From an uncultured Bacteroidales bacterium (GTDB lineage Bacteria; Bacteroidota; Bacteroidia; Bacteroidales; Paludibacteraceae), in assembly GCA_900317745.1 (NCBI GenBank), contig ONHW01000008.1:1-64000 (forward strand): a stretch of DNA of 64,000 nt. The letters run 5' to 3'. Every line of letters starts with the position of its first letter. Positions within the stretch are counted from its first letter, which is position 1. Below the pieces are notes generated by a model. That model was not told the origin of the DNA. It saw only the letters and a list, made by a program, of their open reading frames with translations, and ran no database searches. Both the position numbers and the translations under genes were made by a program. Shown here piece after piece: positions 16,623 through 25,524 of this stretch.

Positions 16623-17405
16623 ATGAACAGCAAGTTTACCATCGTAAGTATATTATGTGTGTGCATGTTAGGCGTTGTACGCCCCGTGCATGCGCAGGAG
16701 AAATCCATCAAGGATGCAGGTCTTGAGCAGCACGACTTTTTCGACCCGACCCGCACCGACAAGGTTGAGGAGAACTATTCGTTCGGCATCGCCTATCATG
16801 TTGAGGGCGGTTATGCTCAGGATCATCAGCGAATGACCAGCGATACAATCAGTGTCTTGTTTCTGCACGGTGCACGTGTCGGAGGGCAGATAGAGTTGTT
16901 TCTGCCCAAGCACTTGTCGCTGAACATCGGTCTGCTGTACAGCGTGTTATACGGCGTGAGCCGACAGCACTATCACTCTGTCAGCAGCGAACAGGTGCAG
17001 GCGGAGGTGGTGAACAACCATATAGTCGAGCACGCGCTCACTATACCCGTGCGCGTACAATATAATATACCGCTGTGGAAACAACTGAGCATGCACCTGT
17101 ATGGCGGACCGCAACTGATGGTCGGTTTAGCTCAGACCGATTATGTCGATGCGCAGGTCAGCCCCGACACCCGTGAATGGCTGCTCGCACAAGGCAAACA
17201 TCTTGATACCTACGACAAGTACATAGCCAAAGAACTTTTCCGCACCAATTTCATGCTCGGTGTGGGCGGAGGTTTCACTTGGGACCGTTACCGCCTGGAG
17301 GCAGGCTACGACTTTGGACTGAACAACCTGATCCGCACACCCGTCTATAGCAAGGACCGCATGGCGGAGTGGCAGTGGCACGTTAGTTTCGTATATACGC
17401 TCTAA
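16623..17405 (+). CDS. Outer-membrane beta-barrel protein, PorT/OmpX-like
   Basis: 260 residues. A signal peptide (1-25, ending VRPVHAQ) precedes alternating polar and aromatic stretches typical of a small barrel: YSFGIAYHVEGGYAQ, VGGQIELFLPKHLSLNIG, LTIPVRVQYNIPL, LSMHLYGGPQLMVGLA, FMLGVGGGFTWDRYRLEAGY, and a C-terminal strand ending in aromatic-rich HVSFVYTL. This fits the broad outer-membrane barrel family of Bacteroidetes; no specific function can be read. Upstream in-frame codons overlap the promoter, so ATG 16623 is used. It stands alone and converges on the lipoprotein gene at 17445. Confidence 0.75.
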   Translation: MNSKFTIVSILCVCMLGVVRPVHAQEKSIKDAGLEQHDFFDPTRTDKVEENYSFGIAYHVEGGYAQDHQRMTSDTISVLFLHGARVGGQIELFLPKHLSLNIGLLYSVLYGVSRQHYHSVSSEQVQAEVVNNHIVEHALTIPVRVQYNIPLWKQLSMHLYGGPQLMVGLAQTDYVDAQVSPDTREWLLAQGKHLDTYDKYIAKELFRTNFMLGVGGGFTWDRYRLEAGYDFGLNNLIRTPVYSKDRMAEWQWHVSFVYTL

Positions 17406-17444
17406 CCGCGCTGAATAATGAAAGCACGCTGGGCGGGGTAAGTC

Positions 17445-18266
17445 TTATTTCTTTCTCGTCATATCCAGATTGACAGACCCGATGCTGAAACGCATCGTGT
17501 TGCCGTTGGGCGTAGTGAACGGCAGTCCGAGATCGATGTTCAGGTCTTTTGTGTCTGGCACAAGCACGCCTCTGCCTGCGTACAAACTATACCATATATC
17601 CGCCGTACCTGTAGTAGGCAGGTTGGCAAGCATTTCTCCCCACGCCATATCTTCGGGCAGCATATCCGCCCAACCCGTACTGTCGCCCTCGCTGCCGGCA
17701 GTGTCTTGCTGTGCGGCGGCAATCGTCTCAAGCATTTCAGCAAGTAGTGCGGAGTCGGGGATATTGAACGTCATGGTGCACGCCAGTTGGTCGTCAATCA
17801 CGGCGTCCAACAGGCGAATAGAAATGATCTCGTCAATGTGGTACAGCAGTTTCCACTCACCTTTCAGCGATTTAGGTGCGTGCTTGACTTCCGGCTGACG
17901 GATATACACCATTGTATCCGTACTGCCTCCCAGCCACAGCGAGTCGCGCCCGTTGGTGCGCAGCCAAACTACGCTGTCACCCATATACACCACGCCCGTG
18001 CCCGTAGAGTCAATATACTCCGCCACAACCTCCGGTCGGGCGGCAATCAGCACCGAATCACGCATCACCAGCGTGGTGACGTACTGACCGTCATGCTGAC
18101 CTTCGGGAAAAACCATCGCAAAGGTGGTGTCCGTGCACACGTAATAACCCTCTTGCAGACTGATGGATTTGGGTTTGCCGGTCTTGTCGCCACAGGAGGT
18201 AAGTGCTGCAATGCACAGCGCAAAGAGGAAAAATGAGAGATAATTGCAAAAGAATGACTGACGCAT
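17445..18266 (-). CDS. Lipoprotein of unknown function
   Basis: 273 residues. The N-terminus MRQSFFCNYLSFFLFALC ends in a lipobox LTSC, then GDKTG, so the mature protein would be anchored at the Cys. The rest is acidic and beta-rich, with repeated short strands (SVVWLRTNGRDSLWLGG) and an insertion rich in Asp, Gly, Ser and Thr near residues 195-210. No family recognised. Start 18266 places the signal at the N-terminus and leaves the promoter at 18294-18325 outside the gene. Divergent from the AraC-type regulator. Confidence 0.65.
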   Translation of the reverse strand: MRQSFFCNYLSFFLFALCIAALTSCGDKTGKPKSISLQEGYYVCTDTTFAMVFPEGQHDGQYVTTLVMRDSVLIAARPEVVAEYIDSTGTGVVYMGDSVVWLRTNGRDSLWLGGSTDTMVYIRQPEVKHAPKSLKGEWKLLYHIDEIISIRLLDAVIDDQLACTMTFNIPDSALLAEMLETIAAAQQDTAGSEGDSTGWADMLPEDMAWGEMLANLPTTGTADIWYSLYAGRGVLVPDTKDLNIDLGLPFTTPNGNTMRFSIGSVNLDMTRKK

Positions 18267-18293
18267 ATTGACGGATAATTGATGTAACGAACG

Positions 18294-18325
18294 CAAAGGT
18301 ACAAAAAATAATTGAAAAATGCAAA
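18294..18325 (-). promoter_or_regulatory. Promoter for the lipoprotein gene
   Basis: Minus-strand TTTG (18322-18325), 20 bases, TACCTTTG (18294-18301), 27 bases before the ATG. Confidence 0.8.
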
Positions 18326-18350
18326 TTTGTAGCCCTCAAACATGCATAAA

Positions 18351-18382
18351 TTTGCAAATGTAAGAATATTTTTGTATCTTTG
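18351..18382 (+). promoter_or_regulatory. Promoter for the AraC-type regulator
   Basis: TTTG at 18351-18354, 20 bases, TATCTTTG at 18375-18382. The -33 elements of the two divergent promoters are only 25 bases apart, so a bound regulator could act on both. Confidence 0.8.
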
Positions 18383-18405
18383 TGTCCGAGTTTGACGTTA
18401 CAGAT

Positions 18406-19263
18406 ATGCAACACCGGATTATTTACCCAACCGAGGCTTTGCGCCCGTATGTTTGCAGGTACGTGTTTGTGCGTGCCGACGGTTCGACGGACACCATGTC
18501 ACCGCCGGCGGATGATCTGCGTTTCGTTAACGGCAAACATGTTCAGCCTTTGCTGCCCAACTACGGCAGTCTGATCTTCATGCGCAACGTGGAGGCTGAT
18601 CTTGGTGGCACGCGTTGCCGGGGTTTGGTTATGCTGGGTGCCAATCAGCGCACTATTGGTCTGACTACCCTTAGCGGCTGGTTTGAAGGGATGTTGCTGG
18701 ACTTTGAGCCGGGTGGAATGCACGCGTTGTTAGGCGTTGATCTGCAGCAGTTGGCAGGCAAAGTGCTGACCGCTGAAGTCTCAGGCGACACAGGGCTGCA
18801 GGAGTTGGACCGCCTGTTCAAGTCAACACCCGAACCCTCGCAGATAGCCGCTCTGGTAGATGCGTTCCTGCTTGGACATCTGCCGCACAACGAGGATGTG
18901 AACTATCTGCGGCTTAGGAAGGTGGTAGCAGCCTGCGATGCAGCCAAGGGCAACATCACCGCGGCACAGATGGCTGCCGTAGCCTGCCTGAGCGAGCGGC
19001 AGTTCTTGCGCGTGTTCAGGCAGTACGTAGGTGTCCCGCCCAAGCAGTTTGTGCGACTCAGACGTTTTCACCGTGCACTGCAGGATATGCAGTCGGCGGG
19101 CAGCAAATCGTCAGTTGACTTGTTAGGCATTGCACTTGCGCACGGATATTACGACCTGAGTCACATGGCAGCGGAGTTTCAGCAGATGGGATGTGTTTCG
19201 CCAAGTCAGTTCAGGATGTTGGGAATACCGCTGACAGAGGACTTCTCGGTGTTCTTTGCCTGA
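18406..19263 (+). CDS. AraC-family transcriptional regulator
   Basis: 285 residues. The N-terminal 165 residues (PTEALRPYVCRYVFV..., LIFMRNVEADLGG...) resemble the N-terminal domain often annotated as DUF6597 in Bacteroidetes AraC proteins. The C-terminal 100 residues hold two helix-turn-helix units: AAQMAAVACLSERQFLRVFR with PPKQFVRLRRFHRAL, then GIALAHGYYDLSHMAAEFQ with SPSQFR. The GTG at 18382 would overlap the promoter, so ATG 18406 is taken. Its targets could be the divergent lipoprotein gene or the barrel gene downstream, but no operator was identified. Confidence 0.85.
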   Translation: MQHRIIYPTEALRPYVCRYVFVRADGSTDTMSPPADDLRFVNGKHVQPLLPNYGSLIFMRNVEADLGGTRCRGLVMLGANQRTIGLTTLSGWFEGMLLDFEPGGMHALLGVDLQQLAGKVLTAEVSGDTGLQELDRLFKSTPEPSQIAALVDAFLLGHLPHNEDVNYLRLRKVVAACDAAKGNITAAQMAAVACLSERQFLRVFRQYVGVPPKQFVRLRRFHRALQDMQSAGSKSSVDLLGIALAHGYYDLSHMAAEFQQMGCVSPSQFRMLGIPLTEDFSVFFA

Positions 19264-19333
19264 AACCTTTCGTTTTTCACCTTTCATCTTAAAAAATGTC
19301 CGATTTTTCCTTTCAAATATACAAAAAAAGCTG

Positions 19334-19341
19334 TACCTTTG
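19334..19341 (+). promoter_or_regulatory. Promoter -7 element before the TonB-like receptor gene
   Basis: TACCTTTG at 19334-19341, 31 bases before the ATG. The -33 position has only TTTC (19311-19314, 19-base spacing), a weaker match than the other promoters, which would fit a regulated gene next to an AraC protein. Confidence 0.55.
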
Positions 19342-19372
19342 CACCGTTTTTTAATCAATTCAACTTATCACT

Positions 19373-21907
19373 ATGCGAAAGATCATACTTAGTTTGCTGC
19401 TTTTCATTGCTGTCAGTGCTGCGGCTCAGCAGACCATCACAGGTACCGTAACCGACTCACGCGGCGATGCTATGCCGTTTGTAACAATCTCTGTACTCAC
19501 GCAGGACTCTGCCCTTATCACCGGCACAATCACCGACGAGCAAGGCAAGTACAACATCCAACTGCCGCCTTCAAACTCTCAACGCTCAACTCTCAACTCT
19601 CAACCTTATATCATCCAGGCTTCGTACGTTGGCTATCAGACAGCCTGCGGTGGACCGAACTTCGTGTTGCGTGAGGAAACCGAGCATCTCGCTGAAGTAG
19701 AGGTGAAAGCCAAGCGACCGCTCATTGAGCGCCAGATGGACAAACTGGTGCTGAACGTCAGTCAGTCGCCGCTATCCGCCGGCTCCAACGGCAACGACAT
19801 ACTTCGCCGTGCACCGGGAGTGCGCATTGACAAGGACGGCAACATAACCGTCAACGGCAAAGGCGTGGAGGTGTATGTGGACGGCAAACCTTCCTACCTG
19901 AGCGGACAACAACTAAAAGCCATGCTCGACGGTACGGATGGCAATACAATAGAGAAGATTGAGATCATCAGCAACCCATCCGCCAAGTACGACGCCAGCG
20001 GACAGGGAGGTATAATCAATATAAAAACCAAGCGGAACATGATGCGCGGACTGAACGGCATGCTCAGTGCCGGTTACGGAGGCATGTACTTCAGCGATGT
20101 CAAACGCTGGCTGCAGATGGATATGGTGTCGCTCAACCTCAACTACCGCGGCGAGAAAACGTACACCTTCGGCCAACTAACACAGGTTTTTGCCGAGAAT
20201 GACATCGACTTTGAGTCCGGACGCACGCTGCCTGCCACTGCCACCAACCCGGCTATCGAGAACTACTCGCTCTCAGGCTACGACCTGAAGTTTCAATACT
20301 ACATGCTCAAACTCGGCAACGACTGGTACATCGACTCGCTGAACACCTTCGGATTTATCCTCCAAGTGCCGTTCATGGCTGCCGACCAGCGCATCATCGA
20401 TGGCCGCAACTACGCCTACACCATTGCCGGCACTGACACCACGCGCAGCACCACCGCCTCGCAGAACACGATGCGCGCGCCGCAACACACCGCTAACCTC
20501 AACTTCACCCACACCTTCAACGAGGCTCTGGAGCGCGAACTGACCGTGAACGTCGATTACAACCGTTACCGCACACGCTCGCACAACTTCCAGCAGACGG
20601 ATTATATAGGCGTGCGCACCGTAGGTTTGGATATCAACACCGGGCAGGTGGCGGATATCTACAGCGGCAAACTCGACTTCCAGACGAAGTTCTGGGAGAC
20701 AGGTATGCTGGAGTGCGGCGTGAAGTACGCACTTTCCACCACTGACAACAATATGACTACTGACTCCCTGCTCAACGGTTCACACCTGAGTCAGACACCT
20801 TCTAACTTCCGCTACGACGAGCACGTTGCCGCTGCCTATATCAGCGCCGGCAAGCAGTTTGGCGAACACTGGTCGGTCAAAGTCGGTTTGCGTGGCGAAT
20901 ATACCTACAGTTACGGCAACTGGCTCAGCGCTGACTCGGTCACGCGCAAGTCGTACTTCGACCCGTTCCCCACAGCCTACGTCGGATATACCAGCAGCCC
21001 GCTGGGGAAGATTGCCCAACCGATTAGCGTCAGCCTCTCGTATACGCGCCGAATAAAGCGACCTAACTACTGGATGCTCAACCCGTTCGTCACCTACGTC
21101 GATGCCTACTCCTCGCAGATGGGTAACACCAATCTCACGCCGGAGTTCAACAACGACGTGGAAGTCAACTTCTCCTGGACGCAGTACCTGAACATGACGT
21201 TCAACTTCGCGCATACGCAGGATATGTTCTCGCAGAAAACCACTCTGTTGCCCAACGGCACAGGTTACACCCAGTGGACGAACTTCGGCACATGCACCAC
21301 TCACGGCGGCAATATATCACTCACCGAACTGCCTATCGTTCCAAAATTTGAGAAATGCGAAGAAAGCCAAATGGTAAACGGTAAATGCCAAAATCGTCAA
21401 TTGACTGGTGCCTGGCTCGCTCTGACCGTCAATGCCGGCTACTACCATTTCCTCAACCGCTCCTACGAGAAGCAGGCTGACGGCACGCCGGTCTATCAAC
21501 TTGGCAGCCACTACGGATATGCCGGAGGCACACTCTCCGCCTATCTGCCCAAGAACTGGATTATCACCCTCGACGGCAACTGGTCGTCGCCAATGACCAC
21601 GGGCTACGACCGGCAGGGGAGCACGTTCTACATGAATTTCGGAGTAAGAAAAATGTGGATGGAGAAAGGTTTGATTTTCAACCTCAATGTCCAGGATCTC
21701 GCACGTTCCATGCGGTTCTCGTCAACCAACATGGGGCAACAACCCGGCTACAGCAGTTGGTATAGCAATACGATCCGCCAGCAGCGTGTCACGCTGTCTG
21801 TAGCGTGGATGTTCGGTCAGTACCAGCAGCACAAGCAGCGTAAGGTCGGTGAGATGGACGAAGCCGGACGTCTCGGAGGTGGCGGAGGTATGCAGACCGG
21901 CAAATAA
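19373..21907 (+). CDS. TonB-dependent-receptor-like outer-membrane barrel with N-terminal carboxypeptidase-regulatory domain
   Basis: 844 residues. Signal peptide 1-19 (ending AAAQQ), a carboxypeptidase-regulatory-like domain 20-110 (TITGTVTDSRGDAMPFVTIS), a plug-like segment (DILRRAPGVRIDKDG, VYVDGKP, IEKIEIISNPSAKYDASG, GGIINIKTK), then a long barrel of alternating aromatic strands. This is the layout of Bacteroidetes outer-membrane barrel family 3 receptors; the ligand is unknown. Two stretches are repeat DNA read in frame: residues 67-77 (SNSQRSTLNSQ) and 665-674 (MVNGKCQ). The first lies in a loop of the regulatory domain. A short Gly-rich tail ends the protein. Confidence 0.85.
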   Translation: MRKIILSLLLFIAVSAAAQQTITGTVTDSRGDAMPFVTISVLTQDSALITGTITDEQGKYNIQLPPSNSQRSTLNSQPYIIQASYVGYQTACGGPNFVLREETEHLAEVEVKAKRPLIERQMDKLVLNVSQSPLSAGSNGNDILRRAPGVRIDKDGNITVNGKGVEVYVDGKPSYLSGQQLKAMLDGTDGNTIEKIEIISNPSAKYDASGQGGIINIKTKRNMMRGLNGMLSAGYGGMYFSDVKRWLQMDMVSLNLNYRGEKTYTFGQLTQVFAENDIDFESGRTLPATATNPAIENYSLSGYDLKFQYYMLKLGNDWYIDSLNTFGFILQVPFMAADQRIIDGRNYAYTIAGTDTTRSTTASQNTMRAPQHTANLNFTHTFNEALERELTVNVDYNRYRTRSHNFQQTDYIGVRTVGLDINTGQVADIYSGKLDFQTKFWETGMLECGVKYALSTTDNNMTTDSLLNGSHLSQTPSNFRYDEHVAAAYISAGKQFGEHWSVKVGLRGEYTYSYGNWLSADSVTRKSYFDPFPTAYVGYTSSPLGKIAQPISVSLSYTRRIKRPNYWMLNPFVTYVDAYSSQMGNTNLTPEFNNDVEVNFSWTQYLNMTFNFAHTQDMFSQKTTLLPNGTGYTQWTNFGTCTTHGGNISLTELPIVPKFEKCEESQMVNGKCQNRQLTGAWLALTVNAGYYHFLNRSYEKQADGTPVYQLGSHYGYAGGTLSAYLPKNWIITLDGNWSSPMTTGYDRQGSTFYMNFGVRKMWMEKGLIFNLNVQDLARSMRFSSTNMGQQPGYSSWYSNTIRQQRVTLSVAWMFGQYQQHKQRKVGEMDEAGRLGGGGGMQTGK
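19571..19605. repeat. CTCAACGCTCAAC-family repeat inside the receptor gene
   Basis: CTCTCAACGCTCAAC followed by TCTCAACTCTCAACC is read in frame as SNSQRSTLNSQ. The same DNA words occur between genes elsewhere in the window. Confidence 0.85.
21368..21395. repeat. GGTAAATGGTAAAT-family repeat inside the receptor gene
   Basis: CAAATGGTAAACGGTAAATG is read in frame as QMVNGKC. The intergenic counterpart, several GGTAAAT units, lies at 38886-38942. Confidence 0.7.
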
Positions 21908-21941
21908 CCGGATCTACGGTTCAGTAAGCCGCATTTTTGAA

Positions 21942-22790
21942 TCAATACTCGACATGTTTGGCGCCTACAGGTGAGCCGAGGAACAGTGTCGCCGAATCCG
22001 CGAACTTGTCGGAATCATCGGTGGTGAGATACGTACACTCACCACCTTTTTGTAGCCGTTGTTCAATCTCCGGATGGCGTCGTAGATAATCTTTCAGACT
22101 CTGCGCCACTATCTCGCCTTGGGCAATGGTCTTGCATGTGCTGTGACCGGCTGCAGCCAACTCAGCGTCTATCGCTGACTGAATAAGCGGATAATGTGTA
22201 CAACCGAGCAGCAACGTGTCAATCTGCGGGTCGCGACCAATTATCTCCCGCACATACTTGCGGATGAAGTACCGCGCTCCTTCTGACTCGTGCTCGCCTG
22301 CCTCGATCAGCGGCACCCACATCGGGCACGCCAGTTGGCTGACTACCAACTGCTCGTACTGTAGTGCACCTTGACTCCGCTGCAACGAGTCTTGCTTCTC
22401 CAACTCAATCAGATAACTCTCCGACGCCACCGTTCCCGGCGTAGCCAATACGCCCACATGACCGCTCCGCGTCAGTTGCGGCACTACTTCTACAGTCGGA
22501 CGAATGACACCAAGCACACGCACCTTTTCCGGATCTATGTCGTGCTGCTGAATAGTACGCAAGGCTTTGGCTGAAGCGGTGTTGCACGCAAGGATGATCA
22601 GCGTGCAACCTTGCTGCTGCAGATAGTTCACTGCCTCCAGCGTATAGTGGTAGATACACTCGAACGAACGTGTCCCGTATGGCGCACGAGCATTGTCACC
22701 GAGGTAGATATAATCATACTCCGGCAATTGCTCACGAATCTCTTTCAAGATCGTCAGTCCCCCATATCCGCTATCAAATATACCAATCAT
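21942..22790 (-). CDS. murI: Glutamate racemase
   Basis: 282 residues. Interconverts L- and D-glutamate for peptidoglycan. The two catalytic cysteines are in ACNTAS and GCTHYP, and the N-terminus MIGIFDSGYGGLTILKEI is the family signature. Length is usual. The gene converges with the receptor gene, leaving a 34-base gap without a clear terminator, and has its own promoter at 22892-22923. Confidence 0.96.
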   Translation of the reverse strand: MIGIFDSGYGGLTILKEIREQLPEYDYIYLGDNARAPYGTRSFECIYHYTLEAVNYLQQQGCTLIILACNTASAKALRTIQQHDIDPEKVRVLGVIRPTVEVVPQLTRSGHVGVLATPGTVASESYLIELEKQDSLQRSQGALQYEQLVVSQLACPMWVPLIEAGEHESEGARYFIRKYVREIIGRDPQIDTLLLGCTHYPLIQSAIDAELAAAGHSTCKTIAQGEIVAQSLKDYLRRHPEIEQRLQKGGECTYLTTDDSDKFADSATLFLGSPVGAKHVEY

Positions 22791-22891
22791 TGCTTATTCA
22801 GCTATCGCTACTTATATTTTCAGCTGTCGCTCCTTGTGTTTTTGCTGCTGATTATTGTGTCTTGGCACTTGTGCATAATGCATTTCGCCTG

Positions 22892-22923
22892 CAAAGGTAC
22901 AAAAAAAAATGCAATTTTCCAAA
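22892..22923 (-). promoter_or_regulatory. Promoter for murI
   Basis: Minus-strand TTTG (22920-22923), 20 bases, TACCTTTG (22892-22899). It is about 100 bases from the murI ATG; the leader in between carries two related TTCAGCTATCGCT/TTCAGCTGTCGCT words. Confidence 0.75.
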
Positions 22924-23423
22924 TTTTTATAGCATTTATTTGCATTTTCATCTTTTTGCCCTATCTCTGTTGCATCTCTTTCACATCTTTGCCACTTTTC
23001 CGCCACCTCTTTCTTACCTCTCCGGCATCTGTTCATATCCGCCCAAATGCCATTTTGGCTTATTTTCCCGCCTGTCTGGATCGGTTAGGTGATAACTGAT
23101 CTGATCTATGGAGTTTGTCGATCATTTAGTAGGTGATTAGTAGGTGAATAATAGGTGATCAGTAGGTGATTAGTAGATGATAATCCCAACCTCATCGCTC
23201 TCATCGCCTATCGTCACAATACCATCACTATTCGCCCGCCACACCCGAGATGATTGGCAATATCCTTCGCGCACTGGCATTTGTCCCACCGGATGCGCGA
23301 ATCTCATCGCCGAGCACAATAAGCAAATCTTACGCAAAAATTTGTATCGAAAGCTCTCAAATGCTCATTTTTGGCCCAAAATACATGTATTTTGAGACGT
23401 ATTGACATTTTTATCCGCAAAAA
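22924..23423. other. 500-base gap between murI and dnaN
   Basis: The first 200 bases are pyrimidine-rich (TTTGCC, CATCTTT words) with no gene-like frame. A tandem repeat sits at 23123-23183. The remainder, up to the dnaN promoter, has a few short frames without start context or recognisable products. No RNA gene was seen. Confidence 0.5.
23123..23183. repeat. GTAGGTGATTA tandem repeat, copy 1
   Basis: About five imperfect 11-base units of TAGTAGGTGATTAG type. An inverted counterpart with nearly the same order of variants lies at 63853-63910. It is upstream of dnaN. Confidence 0.85.
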
Positions 23424-23455
23424 TTTGCAAATTTGATATTTTTTTCGTAACTTTG
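23424..23455 (+). promoter_or_regulatory. Promoter for the dnaN operon
   Basis: TTTG at 23424-23427, 20 bases, TAACTTTG at 23448-23455, giving a leader of roughly 80 bases before dnaN. Confidence 0.8.
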
Positions 23456-23543
23456 TAGGCTTTTCTTAAAATATAAGAAAATGTACAGTTAATGGGAAAA
23501 GTAAATGGAGAAAGTGAAAACAAATTAAATAAATTATACAAGT

Positions 23544-24671
23544 ATGAAATTTCAAGTATCGAGTACACGGCTGTTCAATCAGCTGCAAGCAGTCAGCCGT
23601 GTGATTGGCAGCAAGAACAGTCTTCCTATCCTGGATGATGTTTTGTTCAGCCTGGAGGGCAACCAGTTGTCGCTGACAGCTTCTGATGGCGAAACCACTA
23701 TCCGTACTCGCCTCGAGGTTGAAAACGCTGAGGGCGCAGGCACCGTAGCTTTCGGAGCCAAGATCCTCATTGAGACCTTCAAGCAGTTTCCCGAAGTACC
23801 ACTGCAGTTCAAGATCGACGAGCAGAACTTCGGCATGACAATCAGTTCGCCCAACGGTGAATACTCCGTTGTTGGCGTCAACGGAACCGAGTACCCGGAA
23901 ATCCCCTTTGAGGCTGAGCAGGACAGCCACGCCTTCAAAATGTCAAGCGATCTGCTGCTCGCGGCTATCTCTAAAACGATCTTCTGCACCGCCGAGGACG
24001 AACTGCGACCCGTTATGAACGGTATCTTCTTCGACCTCACGCCCGAGAAGGCTACACTCGTCGCAACCGATGCTCACCGACTGGTGCGTTACACCAACAC
24101 TTCCGTACACGTCGATGAGCCCGCAAGTTTCATTCTTCCCAAGAAACCTGCTACGCTCCTCAAGAACGTTCTGCTCAAGGGCGACGAGGAAGTCGATGTA
24201 CGCTTCGGCGCACGCAACGTGCTGTTCACCTTCGGCAATACAGCTATCATCTGCCGACTGATTGAGGGACGCTACCCGAACTACAACGCTGTTATCCCGC
24301 AGAACAACACCAATATCATGACTATCGACCGCCTCACGCTCCTCTCGGCGTGCAAACGTGTGGCTGTTTTCGCCAACACCAGCACTGCACTGATCCGTCT
24401 GGCACTCGCTGAGAATAGCGTGACAATCTCCTCGCAGGATATCGACTTCTCTACTGCAGCCGAGGAGAAACTTGTTTGCTCGTACGCCGGCACGCCGATG
24501 GCTATCGGATTCAAGGCTCCGTTCTTGTGCGAGATCCTCGGTGCTATCGAGTCCGAGGAGGTACAACTCGAACTCGCCGATCCCGCACGCGCAGGACTGA
24601 TCCTGCCTACCGAGAACGAGGAGAACGAGGAACTGCTCATGTTGCTTATGCCTATGTTGTTGAACGATTAA
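23544..24671 (+). CDS. dnaN: DNA polymerase III beta subunit (sliding clamp)
   Basis: 375 residues, the ring that tethers the replicative polymerase to DNA. Three repeated clamp domains are recognisable: MKFQVSSTRLFNQLQAVSRVIGSKNSLPILDDV at the start, DELRPVMNGIFFDL in the second, and the C-terminal LPTENEENEELLMLLMPML tail. Length is normal. It heads a plus-strand run (dnaN, exonuclease, rnz, radA, mlaE, mlaF) with gaps of 9 to 40 bases and no internal promoter found. dnaA and recF are not beside it. Confidence 0.97.
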   Translation: MKFQVSSTRLFNQLQAVSRVIGSKNSLPILDDVLFSLEGNQLSLTASDGETTIRTRLEVENAEGAGTVAFGAKILIETFKQFPEVPLQFKIDEQNFGMTISSPNGEYSVVGVNGTEYPEIPFEAEQDSHAFKMSSDLLLAAISKTIFCTAEDELRPVMNGIFFDLTPEKATLVATDAHRLVRYTNTSVHVDEPASFILPKKPATLLKNVLLKGDEEVDVRFGARNVLFTFGNTAIICRLIEGRYPNYNAVIPQNNTNIMTIDRLTLLSACKRVAVFANTSTALIRLALAENSVTISSQDIDFSTAAEEKLVCSYAGTPMAIGFKAPFLCEILGAIESEEVQLELADPARAGLILPTENEENEELLMLLMPMLLND

Positions 24672-24680
24672 TCGTGTCGT

Positions 24681-25490
24681 ATGAAGATACAATTAACCCG
24701 CCCGCTTGTCTTCTTTGATCTGGAGACAACGGGCGTCAACATTGCCAAGGACAGAATAGTCGAACTCTCGTACTACAAGGTTTTTCCCAACGGCACCAAG
24801 GAGGGCAAAACCTACCGCGTACGTCCTACTATAATTGACGCTTTGGGACTCGAAACCACGATGCATATCCCCGAGCAGGCGTCTGCCGTGCACGGTATCT
24901 ACGACGAAGACGTCAAGGACTGCCCGACTTTCATTCAGATCGCACAGGAGGTGGCATCCGTGTTCGAGGGAGCAGATATAGCAGGGTACAACTCCAACCA
25001 TTTCGATGTGCCCTTGTTGGGTGAGGAGTTCCTGCGTGCCGGACTGGCGTTCGACATAGCCGACCGCAACATGATTGACGTCTTCACTATCTTCACCCGC
25101 AAGGAGCAGCGCACGCTCAGCGCAGCTTACGCTTTCTACTGCGGCAAAGATCTGACGGACGCACACTCCGCTAACGCCGACACCATGGCTACTTATGAGG
25201 TGCTGCTGGCGCAGGCCGAACGCTACGAAGACCTCCCGCAAACAGTCGAAGGGCTGGCGCAATACTCCGCTCCCTCACAACGTTTCGCCGATCTGGCAGG
25301 TAAACTGTCATACAACGCCAAAGGCGAGGTGGTCTTTGCTTTCGGCAAGTACAAAGATGTGCCGGTCAGCGAAGTGCTCGTCAAGGATTTAGGCTACTAC
25401 GGATGGATCATGAACGGCGATTTCCCGCAAACAACAAAGAACGTAATTGCAAACATCAAACTCCAGCAACGACTGAAGAAGGGCAATTGA
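24681..25490 (+). CDS. DEDDh 3'-5' exonuclease (DnaQ-like)
   Basis: 269 residues. ExoI motif FFDLETTG supplies Asp13 and Glu15; ExoII is AGYNSNHFDVPLL; ExoIII is DAHSANADTMAT with the HxAxxD arrangement. These mark a DnaQ-type exonuclease, either a proofreading epsilon subunit or a stand-alone nuclease. The C-terminal 60 residues (VFAFGKYKDVPVSEV, YYGWIMNGDFPQTTK) form a small extra domain seen in Bacteroidetes homologues. It starts 9 bases after dnaN, which supports a replication role. No polymerase domain is fused. Confidence 0.88.
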   Translation: MKIQLTRPLVFFDLETTGVNIAKDRIVELSYYKVFPNGTKEGKTYRVRPTIIDALGLETTMHIPEQASAVHGIYDEDVKDCPTFIQIAQEVASVFEGADIAGYNSNHFDVPLLGEEFLRAGLAFDIADRNMIDVFTIFTRKEQRTLSAAYAFYCGKDLTDAHSANADTMATYEVLLAQAERYEDLPQTVEGLAQYSAPSQRFADLAGKLSYNAKGEVVFAFGKYKDVPVSEVLVKDLGYYGWIMNGDFPQTTKNVIANIKLQQRLKKGN

Positions 25491-25524
25491 TTTTTGGTGA
25501 TTTATCTTGATCTTTTTGCGTTTT

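Noticed and set aside
23123..23183. Origin of replication beside dnaN
   Set aside because: The tandem units lack a DnaA-box pattern and dnaA is not adjacent; an identical array lies 40 kb away, which does not fit an origin.
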